From positions 726,373 through 790,372 of the forward strand of contig JXTB01000027.1 in NCBI GenBank assembly GCA_002914805.1: a stretch of DNA of 64,000 bases, read 5' to 3'. The translations under genes and the position numbers were made by a program. Positions 23,916 through 34,256 of this stretch are shown here, in pieces. Positions within the stretch are counted from its first letter, which is position 1. The number at the start of each line of letters is the position of its first letter. The notes under the pieces are model-generated. The model worked only from the letters and a program-made list of their open reading frames with translations, ran no database searches and was not told the DNA's origin. This DNA comes from Parasponia andersonii (taxonomy: Eukaryota > Streptophyta > Magnoliopsida > Rosales > Cannabaceae).

Positions 23916-25082
23916 TATTACACTATAATACATATACGTAAAATAACCGCAAGTGCACGGGTCATAAACAAATAATAAAATAATAAGTATAGAGTTGTCG
24001 ATCCCATGAGAAATTGGGTGTTAAATTATTATTAATTACCGGAATTTTTGTGACCTAACTTTATCTAGGTAATCAAACTAAGTGAATTTATAATTAAATA
24101 AATACAAAAATATAAATATAACTACAAAAATAAAATATGGAAACTCTATGCACAAATGTACTAAGTGATTGAATTCACTTAACTATCAACTATATCTTTT
24201 GATAACCAATTGCATTCTAATAAATTATTCTTAGTTTATAAGCCAAGAACCCAAATGTATTTCTACTCCCTCTCTCGAGTGCTGAGTGAAATCATTACTA
24301 AATCTCGGTTTCAATATCTCTATTCTAATTCTAGAAATTAAGAATTCATTATGTTCAATGGTACCTCTTTGATCATGGCTTCAAAGGAACTATAGGTTCT
24401 CTCAAACTCTACATGTCCTAGGTTATACTATTCTATGATCGTTTCTAAAATTTCCTTTCTCAAGTGCCAAATTCTAGAAACTAAGTCATCCAACTAGTAG
24501 CTAATTAGTTGAGAAGCATTAAGAATAGAATAGCATAAATAAATTTAAGAACAATATCAAAGAACATATTAAATATCAAGATATAGAATCAAGTCTAAGT
24601 TACATCATACCCTAAGCATATAACAATTAATTCCATATATGAGAATCCAATAATAATCTCAACAAGAATTTCATATATCCAAACATATTCATGAATCAAG
24701 TATAATACAAAATTCAAATGAGACTAGGGTGAGAAAGAGGATGAAAAAAACTCTTCTGTGGAGGTAGAACTTTAAGCTTCAATTCAAGTAACTCTCTCAA
24801 GCTTCCTCTCTAAATTTTAGCTCAAAAGCTCTCCTCTCACTATGAATTTTTGAGCTTTCTTTGTTGTGTTTTTTCTCCAACTCTCCATACTTCAAATGGA
24901 AGTTTAACGATGTATTTAAGGAGCTCTAAGGTGACCTAGGCCGGGTGGAATGTCAACCATTCAATCAGATGGTATCAATGGTCCAGATTGGCTATAAAAA
25001 CTCGTTAAAACGCGCTTCCAGAAGCTGTATAGCGCTGCGATGCTCCCTGGAAAGCACCACGGTACTCTAGCCTCTCGAACTC
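23916..25082 (-). repeat. 5' LTR of fragment B
   Basis: About 1167 bp, TGAGTTCGAG... to ...GTGTAATA in element orientation, so its terminal CA has probably mutated to TA. It includes the GCAAGTGCACGG-like block (in plus sense, from 23950) and a GATCCCATGAG-like block also seen near the ends of the A LTRs. The boundary is inferred from the position relative to the primer site. Confidence 0.7.
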
Positions 25083-26045
25083 AGTTTCCGTGTTTCCCCA
25101 GTCGCTTGAAGGTCCATGTTAAGCTTTTTCATCACCCAATATACTCGGTGCTCTAGCTCCACTGGCAAGTGACATGCTTTCCGAAAGACTAGCCTATATG
25201 GAGACATCCCCAACAGTGTTTTGAAGGCTGTTATGTAAGCGCAAAGAGCATCATCAAGCCTTGTTGACCAATCTTTCCTAGTGGGATTCACAACTTTCTC
25301 CAAAATATTTTTGATCTCTCTATTGGTAATTTCTGCTTGGCCACTTGTCTGCGGATGGTACACTGTAGCTATCTTGTGCCTCACCACATATTTGGCCAAA
25401 AGATTCTCAAACTGCTTGCTACCAAAGTGTGTTCCTTCATCACTAATAATGGCTCTTGGAGTGCCATAACATGTGAAAATATTCTTATGTAGAAACTTCA
25501 CCACTACCTTGGAATCATTTGTGGGAAATGTTGAAGCTTCCACCCATTTAGACACATAGTCTACAACTACCAAGATGTAAAGATTCCCAAAAGATGGAGG
25601 AAATGGTCCCATGAAATCTATGCCCCACACATTAAATAACTCAAATTCCAGAATATTGTTTAAGGGAATTTCATGTCTTTGTGAGATGTTCCCAGTTCTT
25701 TGGCACCTATCATAAGTCTTGACAAATTCATAAGTGTCCTTGAAGATAGTTGGCCAATAATAACCTGATTACAAGACCTTAGTAGCTGTTCTAAAACCTC
25801 CAAAATATCCCCCATATGGAGATGAATGGCAATGGTGTAGGATATTATGAATCTCTTTGCTTAGAATACACCTACGCAAAATCTAATATGCACATTGCTT
25901 GTAAAGGTAAGGTTCATCCCAACAGTAAGCTTTTATATCATGGAAAAATTTCTTTCACTACTGGCTACTCATCTCAGGTGGAAGTAATCCACTAACTAAT
26001 TAATTAGCAAAGTCTACCATACAGTAGTCACCTGCTGTACAACTA
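25083..26045 (-). pseudogene. Integrase zinc-binding domain and catalytic core of element A
   Basis: The open part (25630-25083) reads [20 protein letters not shown] and later [20 protein letters not shown] and [14 protein letters not shown], so the DDE catalytic triad residues are visible in a retroviral-type integrase core. Upstream the frame continues through GGYFGGFRTATKVL, a stop (25769-25771) and [20 protein letters not shown] with CQRTGN, the end of the HHCC domain. The last codons of the longest ORF (25082-25067) belong to the inserted LTR of B. The C-terminal domain lies at 16716-17062. The split and the stop make it inactive. Confidence 0.9.
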
Positions 26046-26049
26046 AAAG

Positions 26050-26420
26050 CTATTCATCTGGGAATATTTCTCGAATGGACTCTTTAATCTCCTTCGCATT
26101 TCCTGCTTCCATTCTTGATAAGTGATCTGCAACTTGATTCTCAGAACCCTTCCTATCTTCTATGTCCAAATCAAAATATTGCAATAATAATATCCATCTG
26201 ATCAATCTCGATTTGGCATCTTTCTTTGCAATGAGATACTTGATTGCTGAGTGATCTGTATAAACAGTGACCTTTGTTCCCACAAGAGAGGATCTAAATT
26301 TATCAAAGGCGAAAACAACAGCTAAGAGCTCCTTCTCGGTAGTGGTGTAGTTCAGTTGAGCATCAGATAAAGTCCTGCTACTATAGTAAATGGAATGGAA
26401 TACCTTCTCTTTTCTTTATC
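26050..26420 (-). pseudogene. RNase H domain of element A
   Basis: The frame 26283-26050 begins [20 protein letters not shown] and continues through [20 protein letters not shown] and [11 protein letters not shown], the typical end of gypsy RNase H. Upstream, in the same sense to about 26420, [16 protein letters not shown]-like coding is readable with breaks. The domain degrades the RNA strand during reverse transcription. It is followed at once by the integrase zinc domain, the usual gypsy order. Confidence 0.85.
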
Positions 26421-26609
26421 CTAATACAACTCCAACTACATGATCAGTTGTATCACACATTAGCTCAAACGGTATAGACCAATTCGGAGCTACTATAATT
26501 GGGCAAAAATAAAACTTCGCTTCAGCTCCAAGAATGCTTGCATACACTCTTCATTGAATTCAAAAGATCTATTTTGCTCTAGCAAAGTACATAGTGGCTT
26601 GGAAATTTT

Positions 26610-27360
26610 TCAAAAATCCTTTATGAATCTTCTGTAAAAACCTGTGTGTCCCAAGAAACTCCTAATGCCCTTGACTGATGTTGGTGGTGGCAACTTCGTA
26701 ATAACTGTAGTTTTTACCTTGTCCACTTCATTGCCATGCTTGGAAACTCTATGACCCAATACAATGCCTTCTTGTACCATAAAGTGGCATTTTTCCCAAT
26801 TTAAGACCAGATTAGTTTCTTTGCATCGCTCCAAGACCTTTTCTAAATTCAGCAAGCAATCTTCATAAAAGCTTCAAGGGTCTTTTCCACCATATCGCTA
26901 AAAATAGACATCATGCATTGCTGGAATGTTGTTGGAGCATTGTAGAGACCGAATGGTATTCTCCTGAAGGCAAAAGTTGCATAAGGGCAGGTGAAAGATT
27001 TCTTCTCCTGATCCTCTGGTGCTATAACAATCTGGTTGTAACCTGAGTATCCATCCAAGAAACAGTAATACTCCTTTCTAGCAAGTCTATCGAGCATTTG
27101 GTCAATAAATAGTAGTAGGAAATGATTTTTTCTTATAGCCTTATTGAGCTTCCTATAGTCTATGCACACCCTCCAGCTAGTTACTGTTCTTATGGGAATT
27201 AATTCATTATTGTCATTAGCCACAACTGTTACACCTCCCTTTTTAGGCACACACTGAACTGGGCTGACCTAAGAACTGTCTGAAATTGGATAAATTATCC
27301 CTGCATCTAGCCAATTTATCACCTATTTCTTCACAACTTCCTTCATAATTGGGTTCAATC
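26610..27360 (-). pseudogene. Reverse transcriptase of element A, catalytic box deleted
   Basis: First part (27250-26849): PKKGGVTVVANDNNELIP, WRVCIDYRKLNKAIRKNHF, CFLDGYSGYNQIVIAPEDQE and FAFRRIPFGLYNAPTTFQQC, which are fingers and palm of gypsy reverse transcriptase. Second part (26855-26610) in another frame: LNLEKVLERCKETNLVLNWE and GIRSFLGHTGFYRRFIKDF. Between them, near 26855-26870, the F/Y-x-DD box and about ten surrounding residues are missing, and the frame shifts after LEAFMK. Upstream to about 27360 more coding is readable across stops. It cannot be catalytically active. Confidence 0.9.
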
Positions 27361-27364
27361 TTCA

Positions 27365-28339
27365 CTACCACTCCATAGAATTGCTGAAGCAATCTTCAAG
27401 CAGAATCTTATGCATATAGATTGTAGGGCTGATGCCCTTGATAACGGCAATGGTCCACCCTATGGCTTTCTTAAACCTTCGAAGTACTGCAAATAATTGC
27501 TGCTCTTGCCCTAAACTCAAAGCTGATGAAATAATTACCGGTAACGTGTTTGAATCACCCAAATATGCATACTTCAAGTGAGAGGGCAATGGTTTCAATT
27601 TCACAACTGGGGGTTCTTCAACTAATGATTTAGAAGGCTTGAAATCCCTCTCCAATAATTCAAGCGATTCAAATTGCTTTTTCGATCTAGTAAGTGAATG
27701 CTTTGTGTCCACACATGGTACATAGCCCTCTTTTTCAATTTCTTCATTAAAATCGGCCTTGGTGGATACCAAAATCAGGTTGTTGTCATAAGTTTCCTGG
27801 AATTGCTTCATCACAAGTGAATCTAACACATTGATGGCTGAACACTCTTCTATTTCATCCGGAAACCGCATAGTCTTGAACACATTGAAAGTGACCTGTT
27901 CATCATTAACTCGCATAGTAAGTTCTCCTTTTTGCACATCAATTAATATCCTTCTAGTAGCAAGAAATGGCCGGACTAAGATTATAGGCACCTCCTTGTC
28001 AGCCTCATAATCCAACACAATAAAATCCACGGGGAATATGAACTTGTCCACCCGAAATAAAACATCTTCGATTTTTCCTTTAGAGTGAGCAAAAGACCTA
28101 TCTGCAAGCTGAAGAGTAACTGTAGTTAGTCTTACTTCTCTAATTCCTAACTTTCTAAAAACTGACATGGGCATCAAGTTTATGCTTGCTCCTAGATCAC
28201 ACAAGACTTTTCCGTAATAGGTGTCACCAATAGGACATGGTATTGTAAAGTTTCCAGGGTCTTGAAGTTTAGGAGAGATTTTGCTCTGCAAGATGGAGCT
28301 ACACTCTTTGGTCAGTGCCACCGTTTCAAATTCTCCCAT
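27365..28339 (-). pseudogene. Protease and protease-RT linker of element A
   Basis: A 324-codon ORF, the longest surviving one in A. The retropepsin active-site motif CDLGASINLMPMSVFRKLG lies at about residues 47-65, with the second half-motif near PIILVRPFLATRRILIDV. The rest is a linker rich in Glu/Lys and then the start of reverse transcriptase (GWTIAVIKGISPTIYMHKIL). Retropepsin cleaves the Gag-Pol polyprotein. The ORF ends in a frameshift just before the reverse transcriptase fingers, and its upstream connection to gag is broken, so it is scored as a remnant. Confidence 0.88.
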
Positions 28340-30170
28340 TCTTCTTTTCTTGGACAGGATATCCTTTATGAATTTGACATACTATGGCATTTGTTCTAAA
28401 GCTTCTATGAGTGGTATATTGATATGCAACTGTTTCAAAACCTGCAAAAATTTGTTGAATTGCTTATCTTGCTACTGTGTGTGGAATCGTTGAGGAAAAG
28501 GTGGCGGTGGTCTATTATTCTGCTTTTCTGGGTAGTCTTGCTGTAGCGATACTGTAGCAGATTTCTCTTTTTCAGCAGCTTACTTTGTTACATTTTCCAC
28601 TCTATCTTCCTTATCCTTTTCTTCTTGGATTGAAGATGGCTCTCTTGATTGTTGAAGCCTTAGCTCAGGCCCTTTAAGCTGTTTCCCACTCCTTAATGAG
28701 ATCACTTTGCAATGCTCTTTACTCTCACACCTTGGATTTTCTGTATCACTTGCAAAGAACCTTGGGGCCTGCTATTCAAGGCATTAGCTAACTGCCTCAT
28801 TTGATTCTCCAAGTTTATGAGTGAGGCTACTTGGCTTTGAATCATTGCGGACTAATTCTGAATTATATTGTCATTTTTCGCCATATACTTCTTTAATAAA
28901 GCTTCCATAGAGTTGGATCGCTCTGGATATTGTTGTTTCTTATATTGTTGTTGCTGTGGCAAATGATGTTGGAAACCAGGTGGATGGGCTGGTCTATTTG
29001 GAGTTGTATCTGAAATGGCTCCTTGGTTGCTCCATGAAAAATTAGGATGCTAGCTCCATTCTTGGTTGTAAGAGTTTAAAATGGATTGATGTTCTTGTTA
29101 TAGTTCCCCACATAACATACCGAAGCAGGGTTAGATTGGTAGTTGTCAAATGAATGCCCCTCACCATAATAAACACAAGAAACTACAACAGATTGCTCTG
29201 CATTTGCTCCAGCAGTCATATTTATAGATTTCAGGATATTGGACAGCGATGAAACTTGAGCTGTCAAGGTTGTGACTATATCAACATCATGAATTCCAGC
29301 AACAAGCCTTTCAGCAGCAACTCTATCAGTCGATCATTAATAGTTATTGTTGGCTATTAGCTCCAAAATCTCATAAGCATCATTACAGGACTATTCAAAA
29401 AGAGCACCATCAGCTGAAGCATCCACCATTGACCGAGGATGAGCATTGAGGCCATTATAAAATGTCTCCATTTGGATCCAATGAGGGATTCTATGGTGTG
29501 GGCATTTTCTTAGCAATTCCTTAAAATGCTCCCATGATTCATATAAAGATTCCCCATCCAACTGCTGAAAAGAAGTAATATCATTTCAGAGCTTAGCATT
29601 TTTAGTTAGAGGGAAATATTTCATCAAAAATTTCTCCGCCAAGTTATTTCATGCGGCCACCGAATCCAGAGGTATTGAGTTCAACCATGCTCTCGCTCTA
29701 TCTCATAAAGAGTATGGGAATAGTTTTAGTCTTAAAGTTTCATCCATGACTCCTTGCAACTTGAATGAATCACACACTTCTATGAACAACTGGAGGTGAA
29801 GATGTGGATCCTCTGTTGGTACCCCACTGAATTACCCCACAGTATGGAGCATTTGAAACATCACCGGCTTCAATTCAAACTAAGGTGCTTGAATTTCGGG
29901 CCTAACAATGCTAGGATTAAGCCCATTGAGAATAGGAATAGCATACTGTCTGATTGCTCTATCCCTGTCATCTGCCATTGTTGCAGCATTATTAGCACCA
30001 ATAAATTCAGCCATTCCTTCTACACTAGCTAAACCTTTTGTTGCTCCCTTCTCCTTACTTGAAATGTTCTTTCAATCTCAGGATCTAAGGGTACCAAATC
30101 TTGTTCTCACTAATAAAAAGTATAAGCTCCTGCAAGAACAACTGCTCAAAAAGATAAAGAACAAAAAACA
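28340..30170 (-). pseudogene. gag of element A
   Basis: Minus-strand coding across several stops. Recognisable Athila gag sequence lies at 29575-29460 (FQQLDGESLYESWEHFKELL, then CPHHRIPHWIQMETF). The ORF 29267-29076 holds the zinc-knuckle region, reading VSCVYYGEGHSFDNYQSNPA. The second Cys is now Tyr and the final Cys is also Tyr, so the CCHC knuckle is destroyed. Glu/Gln-rich sequence follows toward the protease. The start near 30170 is approximate. Confidence 0.85.
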
Positions 30171-30223
30171 AACAAAGGCAAGAAAAATAAATTAGTTTCT
30201 ACAAATAACTTTAGTTCTCTCAA

Positions 30224-30241
30224 TCCCCGGCAACGGCGCCA
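30224..30241 (-). other. Primer-binding site of element A
   Basis: The minus strand reads TGGCGCCGTTGCCGGGGA, the tRNA-Asp-complementary site used by Athila-type elements, six bases from the LTR end at 30248. It fixes the 5' end of A. Confidence 0.92.
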
Positions 30242-30247
30242 AAAAAT

Positions 30248-31645
30248 TGTTGGTTTATTTTATAATTGCTACGCAAGTGCACATGCCGAATAAGTAATAT
30301 AGTAATGAGTTGAGTATCATCTCCATAGAGATTGATTACCAAAATCAGTTGGAAAAACTAAATGTTAAACAAGCTAAATCAAGAATTTAGAGGAACTAAT
30401 AGATGCAAATAAAAATGTAAATGCCAAACATAAAGCAATACGATCTAAACAAGAGATTGTAAATCAATAGAGATATTAAGCTGGAATTATTAAATCCTCC
30501 TCAGTTGCAAATCTGGGTATAATTGTTGCAGCAATGCTTACGGTAAAATTCACTCCAGTAACCGAAAATTCCTTCTATACATAATAATCTTTTGAATTTA
30601 TTATGTTTTAAGTTCTTCAAACCAGATTTAACATATTCCTATGCGGATCCAATTCTCAATACACTATTTATAATATCGATTTTCAATAGGTTATATATGG
30701 TAACAATATATTCGTATATTATTACTAATTCAAAGATTTACTAAAGAGATACTTGAAACCGGCATCATTCAAGCTAGATCAAACTGAATTAATCTTTCTA
30801 GAATTAATTCCAGTTTATTTATCCTAAATATTGGTGGCCAAACAATAATAGGACAAATAATGAAGCTCACTTAAGTGAACAAGAGGAAATTACCATAAAT
30901 ACTTAAAAAACATTTAATCCTTCACTATAACCTTAGATTCATCAATATCCCAGCTAAAGAAACTTAGCTCATGGTCTGAAATTTAAACAATAGTATCTTA
31001 AAATATTCCATCGATTTCAGAACATTCAAGAAAGGAAATAAAGAATTTAATAGGAGAAGATTAAAAGAAGTAAAGAAAGTACTAGCTGGATGATAGTGAT
31101 TTTTCTTCCACTACTACTGCTAGAACTCCTCCTTCTTTGTCCTTTCTTCCTTGTACTGTTCCCTCTCTCCTCCATTCCTTTTCTATGTAATTTTCTCTCT
31201 TGAGTTGCCACCATTCCTCCTACTCCTTCCTACAGTACACTTTCCTTTTATATTAGAGTAGGTAAGGTACCCTAACACACATGTCAGCCAAATATGGAGT
31301 AAGGACTACTTTTGCTTCATTTTCTCTTAGCTGGAAAAAGAATTCTATTATTCGGTATTGCTCCGGCGCGTTGTTGCAGCAAAGTTACTTCCAGCCTTGA
31401 CTTAAGTTCAACCTTCCTTCAAAGATGTTGCCATTTAAATTCATCAGAATTCAAGTCCTAATTTTAGCATTTCTACTAGAAATTAACAGAAATAAAATAG
31501 ATAATGACTAGATTTTAAATATCAAAAACACCACAGACCAAAATAAAATAAAGAAAAATACCTAAACTAGACAATTTGATCCTTTAAAACAACTATCCTA
31601 TGACTCAAAAATATACCAAATAACTCTATTTTTATGGAGTTATCA
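30248..31645 (-). repeat. 5' LTR of element A
   Basis: 1398 bp; in plus sense TGTTGGTTTATTTTATAATT...GGAGTTATCA. Homologous over its length to 12300-13852, lacking the tandem duplication. Followed by the GACTA duplication. Confidence 0.92.
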
Positions 31646-31650
31646 GACTA
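31646..31650. repeat. Right target-site duplication of element A (GACTA)
   Basis: Perfect copy of 12295-12299. Confidence 0.92.
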
Positions 31651-32983
31651 TCACTAATATTCATGGTAATTCAGCTTTCTATTAATTATAAGCGTGATAC
31701 AGGAAGTCATATAATTAACAAGTCAAACTGAAATAATTTTATTTAGAAAATAAGACAAATATCTCATATCTCATATTTCTAACTACCATTTAATTTAGTC
31801 TTCTACTCTACTAGCAAGAACTCCTACAGGAAGATATCAATATTTCGAGTTGAGTGTGTAAATATTGTTTCAGTAATTAAGCTTTCAATATAAGACCGTT
31901 TCCTATGGGTGATCAGCCTCATACAGTTTATCTAGTACCTTATTCTAAGAAATTCGTTTCCGGTACTACCTAGACGAAAACCTTCCTACGGGAGCTCAAC
32001 AAGATTTTGAGGCAAGGCTCATCCTAGTACATAATGAACCAACAATGGAGACCGTAGGTATCTCAGACATTCTCCCACTCAATATTTTATAATTAGGGAT
32101 ATAATGATTTTACCCAGTTATCTAACTTACTTAGTAACCTGAAATCAATTATGTAAGTATATTCATATTTTGCATGTAAGTAGCTCTACTATCCCAAATG
32201 ACATGTTACTAAGATCATGTAATTAAATACTCTATATAGAATATGCATGCAATATTATTCATATAATAATCAAATATTGACAGAATTTAATAAATTAGAA
32301 AAGTCAATAATTATCAATTATTCTAGCATTTATTATTATTTAATAATTGAATTTTTTTTCACAAAAGATATTATTAAATAACAACTGTGAGAGATAATAT
32401 TCAAGTTTAAATAATTAATATTTTCACAAAATCTAATTTATTTAATTAAAATATTTAATCCAAATTAAATCTCTTTGAATATTTCAAAATTCGAATTCAA
32501 CTTTTGAATTTAAATTTTGAATTATAAATTTAATTATCTCATAATTAAAATATCTCCACTCACTGAATTTTCGAACTTTGAAATTATCTCATAATTTTCA
32601 AATCATTATTTTATTCTCATTAAAATAAAATGTAAACTTTCTATTTAAATTTAGATTGGATAATGTAGATATTTACTAATTAAAATCTTCTTAAGATTTA
32701 AATTAGATATGTAGATGATTTAATCAAATTAAATCCATATAAATATTTATTGATTTGAATTTAACTTTTAAATTTCAAATGTCAAATTAATTATCACATA
32801 ATTAATATTGATTATCTAAAAACTTTAATTAAATTAATCTGTTAGATTATTTCCATATTTAAATTCAATATTTGAATTTCAAATCTTTAAATGAATTATT
32901 AGATAACTGATATAGATAATCTTTTAAAAATTTAATCTTATTAAATTTTTTAAGTTATTTCTTGATTTAAATTCAACATTTGT
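31651..32983 (-). other. Element D leader, proximal (AT-rich) piece
   Basis: Non-coding. Reverse-complement homologue of about 35260-36680, the region just before gag in element E. Matched landmarks include ATTGAGTGGGAGA, TGAGCCTTGCCTC and CTCATACAGT (in D's plus-strand reading). It continues D across the A insertion and stops where the truncated LTR of E begins. Confidence 0.8.
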
Positions 32984-34236
32984 GTGTTATAAGAAAGCTA
33001 TAACAGCATCGAATAGGACCTAGTGAATTAGAATTTGAGATTAAAAGCCTTAACTCAAATTTCTAATTTTACTAATCTAAAACTATTATAGAAGACCTTA
33101 ATCCTAGTGATTAACGAACTTATTTTCATGTGTTTTATCTTTTTGAGTTACTAAAGGACTAGTTCCGGTTTATGGTTCGAACTCCGGTATCTTGGAAGAT
33201 AAAGTATATGAAATCTGTAGAACGTTTTTCAAGATAGACACCATGCTTATGATGTCACTTTAAGTTTTTTCAAGTACTTGGATAATACAAACCAGGGCCC
33301 CGGTATTCACTATGTGAATTTGACTGTATTGGTATAAGCAGATACAAACACCATAGTCAACTATTATCCATTAGATGGAAAATGGCAACTCAAAGGTAAA
33401 TATATACTAGAGGGGTAATACGATAATTTCACCCTACTAGTACATCATTACATTGGGGGTAGGTCTATAGGTATAGTATATACTAAATGGATCAAGCTAA
33501 TTAATCGATGATAAGCTTCACAGAAAATAAATAACATTTAGTCCAAGAGTTCAATATTGGGCCTATAGTGGTGTACCCCAATATTAAGGGACAAGACCCA
33601 ATCATAATTAAGAGTTAATTATGATAGTGGGTATATGGTTCCTTGAAGCTTGAGATTTATGGATCCATCTAGTCCCCTGTCTAACTCAAATTAAAGCCTA
33701 ATAATCATTTGATGATCAGTTAAGCCCAACAAGTCCAATAAGCCTATTAGGGTTTACTAATCTCTCTATATTTAAGAGAAAAGTTCTCTAGCAACAAAAA
33801 AACAAGTGTCACACATGAAACACCTTTGAGAAGAGAGTGTCACATGAAAACAGAGAGAGAGAGAGCAGAGAAAATTGGCCACCACTAGGGATTCACTGTC
33901 CTTAGTGCTTCGGCCATCCCGGAGAAATCGGTTCGAGAATATTGTCTTCTTGTTCATCTGTAGATCTCTTGTTGGGAATCAAGAAGGTGACCACCCACCG
34001 GATCAATCAAACGGCTTTCGAGAATAGACGGGAAGATGAGAAGGTTGTGGAGCGAATCTGGGTATTGTTCTTGTCTAGATCAAGAGTCAATTCATTTTAG
34101 ATCACAATTTGAAACGTTTTGTAAAAAGAAAAATTTTATACGACCAATTACGCTACGTTTCTTGATTTTACAAAACTATGGTGTTCTTAAAAATAATTTT
34201 ATGAAAATATTTTCGGGAAATTTATTCCAATAAACA
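32984..34236 (+). repeat. 5' LTR of element E, truncated at its start
   Basis: Homologous to 42160-43374, ending TTTATTCCAATAAACA. TATA-like sequence CTATATTTAAGAG near 33765 and a GA-rich tract near 33853 lie at equivalent places in both copies. Its first bases (GTGTGTTATAAGAAAGC) correspond to an internal LTR position seen also in the LTR at 44367-45918. Confidence 0.85.
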
Positions 34237-34244
34237 CCAGTAAT

Positions 34245-34256
34245 TGGTACCAGAGC
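34245..34256 (+). other. Primer-binding site of element E
   Basis: TGGTACCAGAGC, nearly the standard initiator tRNA-Met site. The same sequence occurs on the minus strand at 44361-44350 for element D. Confidence 0.88.

Larger units (their letters stand above)
22976..25082 (-). mobile_element. Fragment B: 5' LTR and leader of a second Athila-like element
   Basis: On the minus strand: LTR (25082-23916), a spacer, a mutated tRNA-Asp-type primer site (23909-23891) and about 900 bp of leader or gag start. The architecture and the spacer before the primer site (AATTTTTT) match element A. The LTR start TGAGTTCGAG lies exactly where the integrase frame of A breaks. The rest of B is missing. It is cut off by C at 22975. 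Confidence 0.75.
12300..31645 (-). mobile_element. Athila-like Ty3/gypsy retrotransposon A with both LTRs
   Basis: A 19.3-kb element bounded by LTRs 12300-13852 and 30248-31645 and by GACTA duplications. On the minus strand the order is 5' LTR, tRNA-Asp-type primer site (30241-30224), gag, protease, reverse transcriptase, RNase H, integrase, an extra ORF, polypurine tract, 3' LTR. The integrase gene is split by about 8 kb of later insertions (17063-25082), so the original length was about 11.3 kb. Athila assignment rests on the primer site, the gag sequence QQLDGESLYESWEHF and the 1.4-1.55-kb LTRs. Every gene has stops or deletions, so it is not autonomous. Confidence 0.92.

Noticed and set aside
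12300-31645. Element A as a potentially active retrotransposon
   Set aside because: Intact ends, but RT lacks its catalytic box, the zinc knuckle is mutated and integrase is split.
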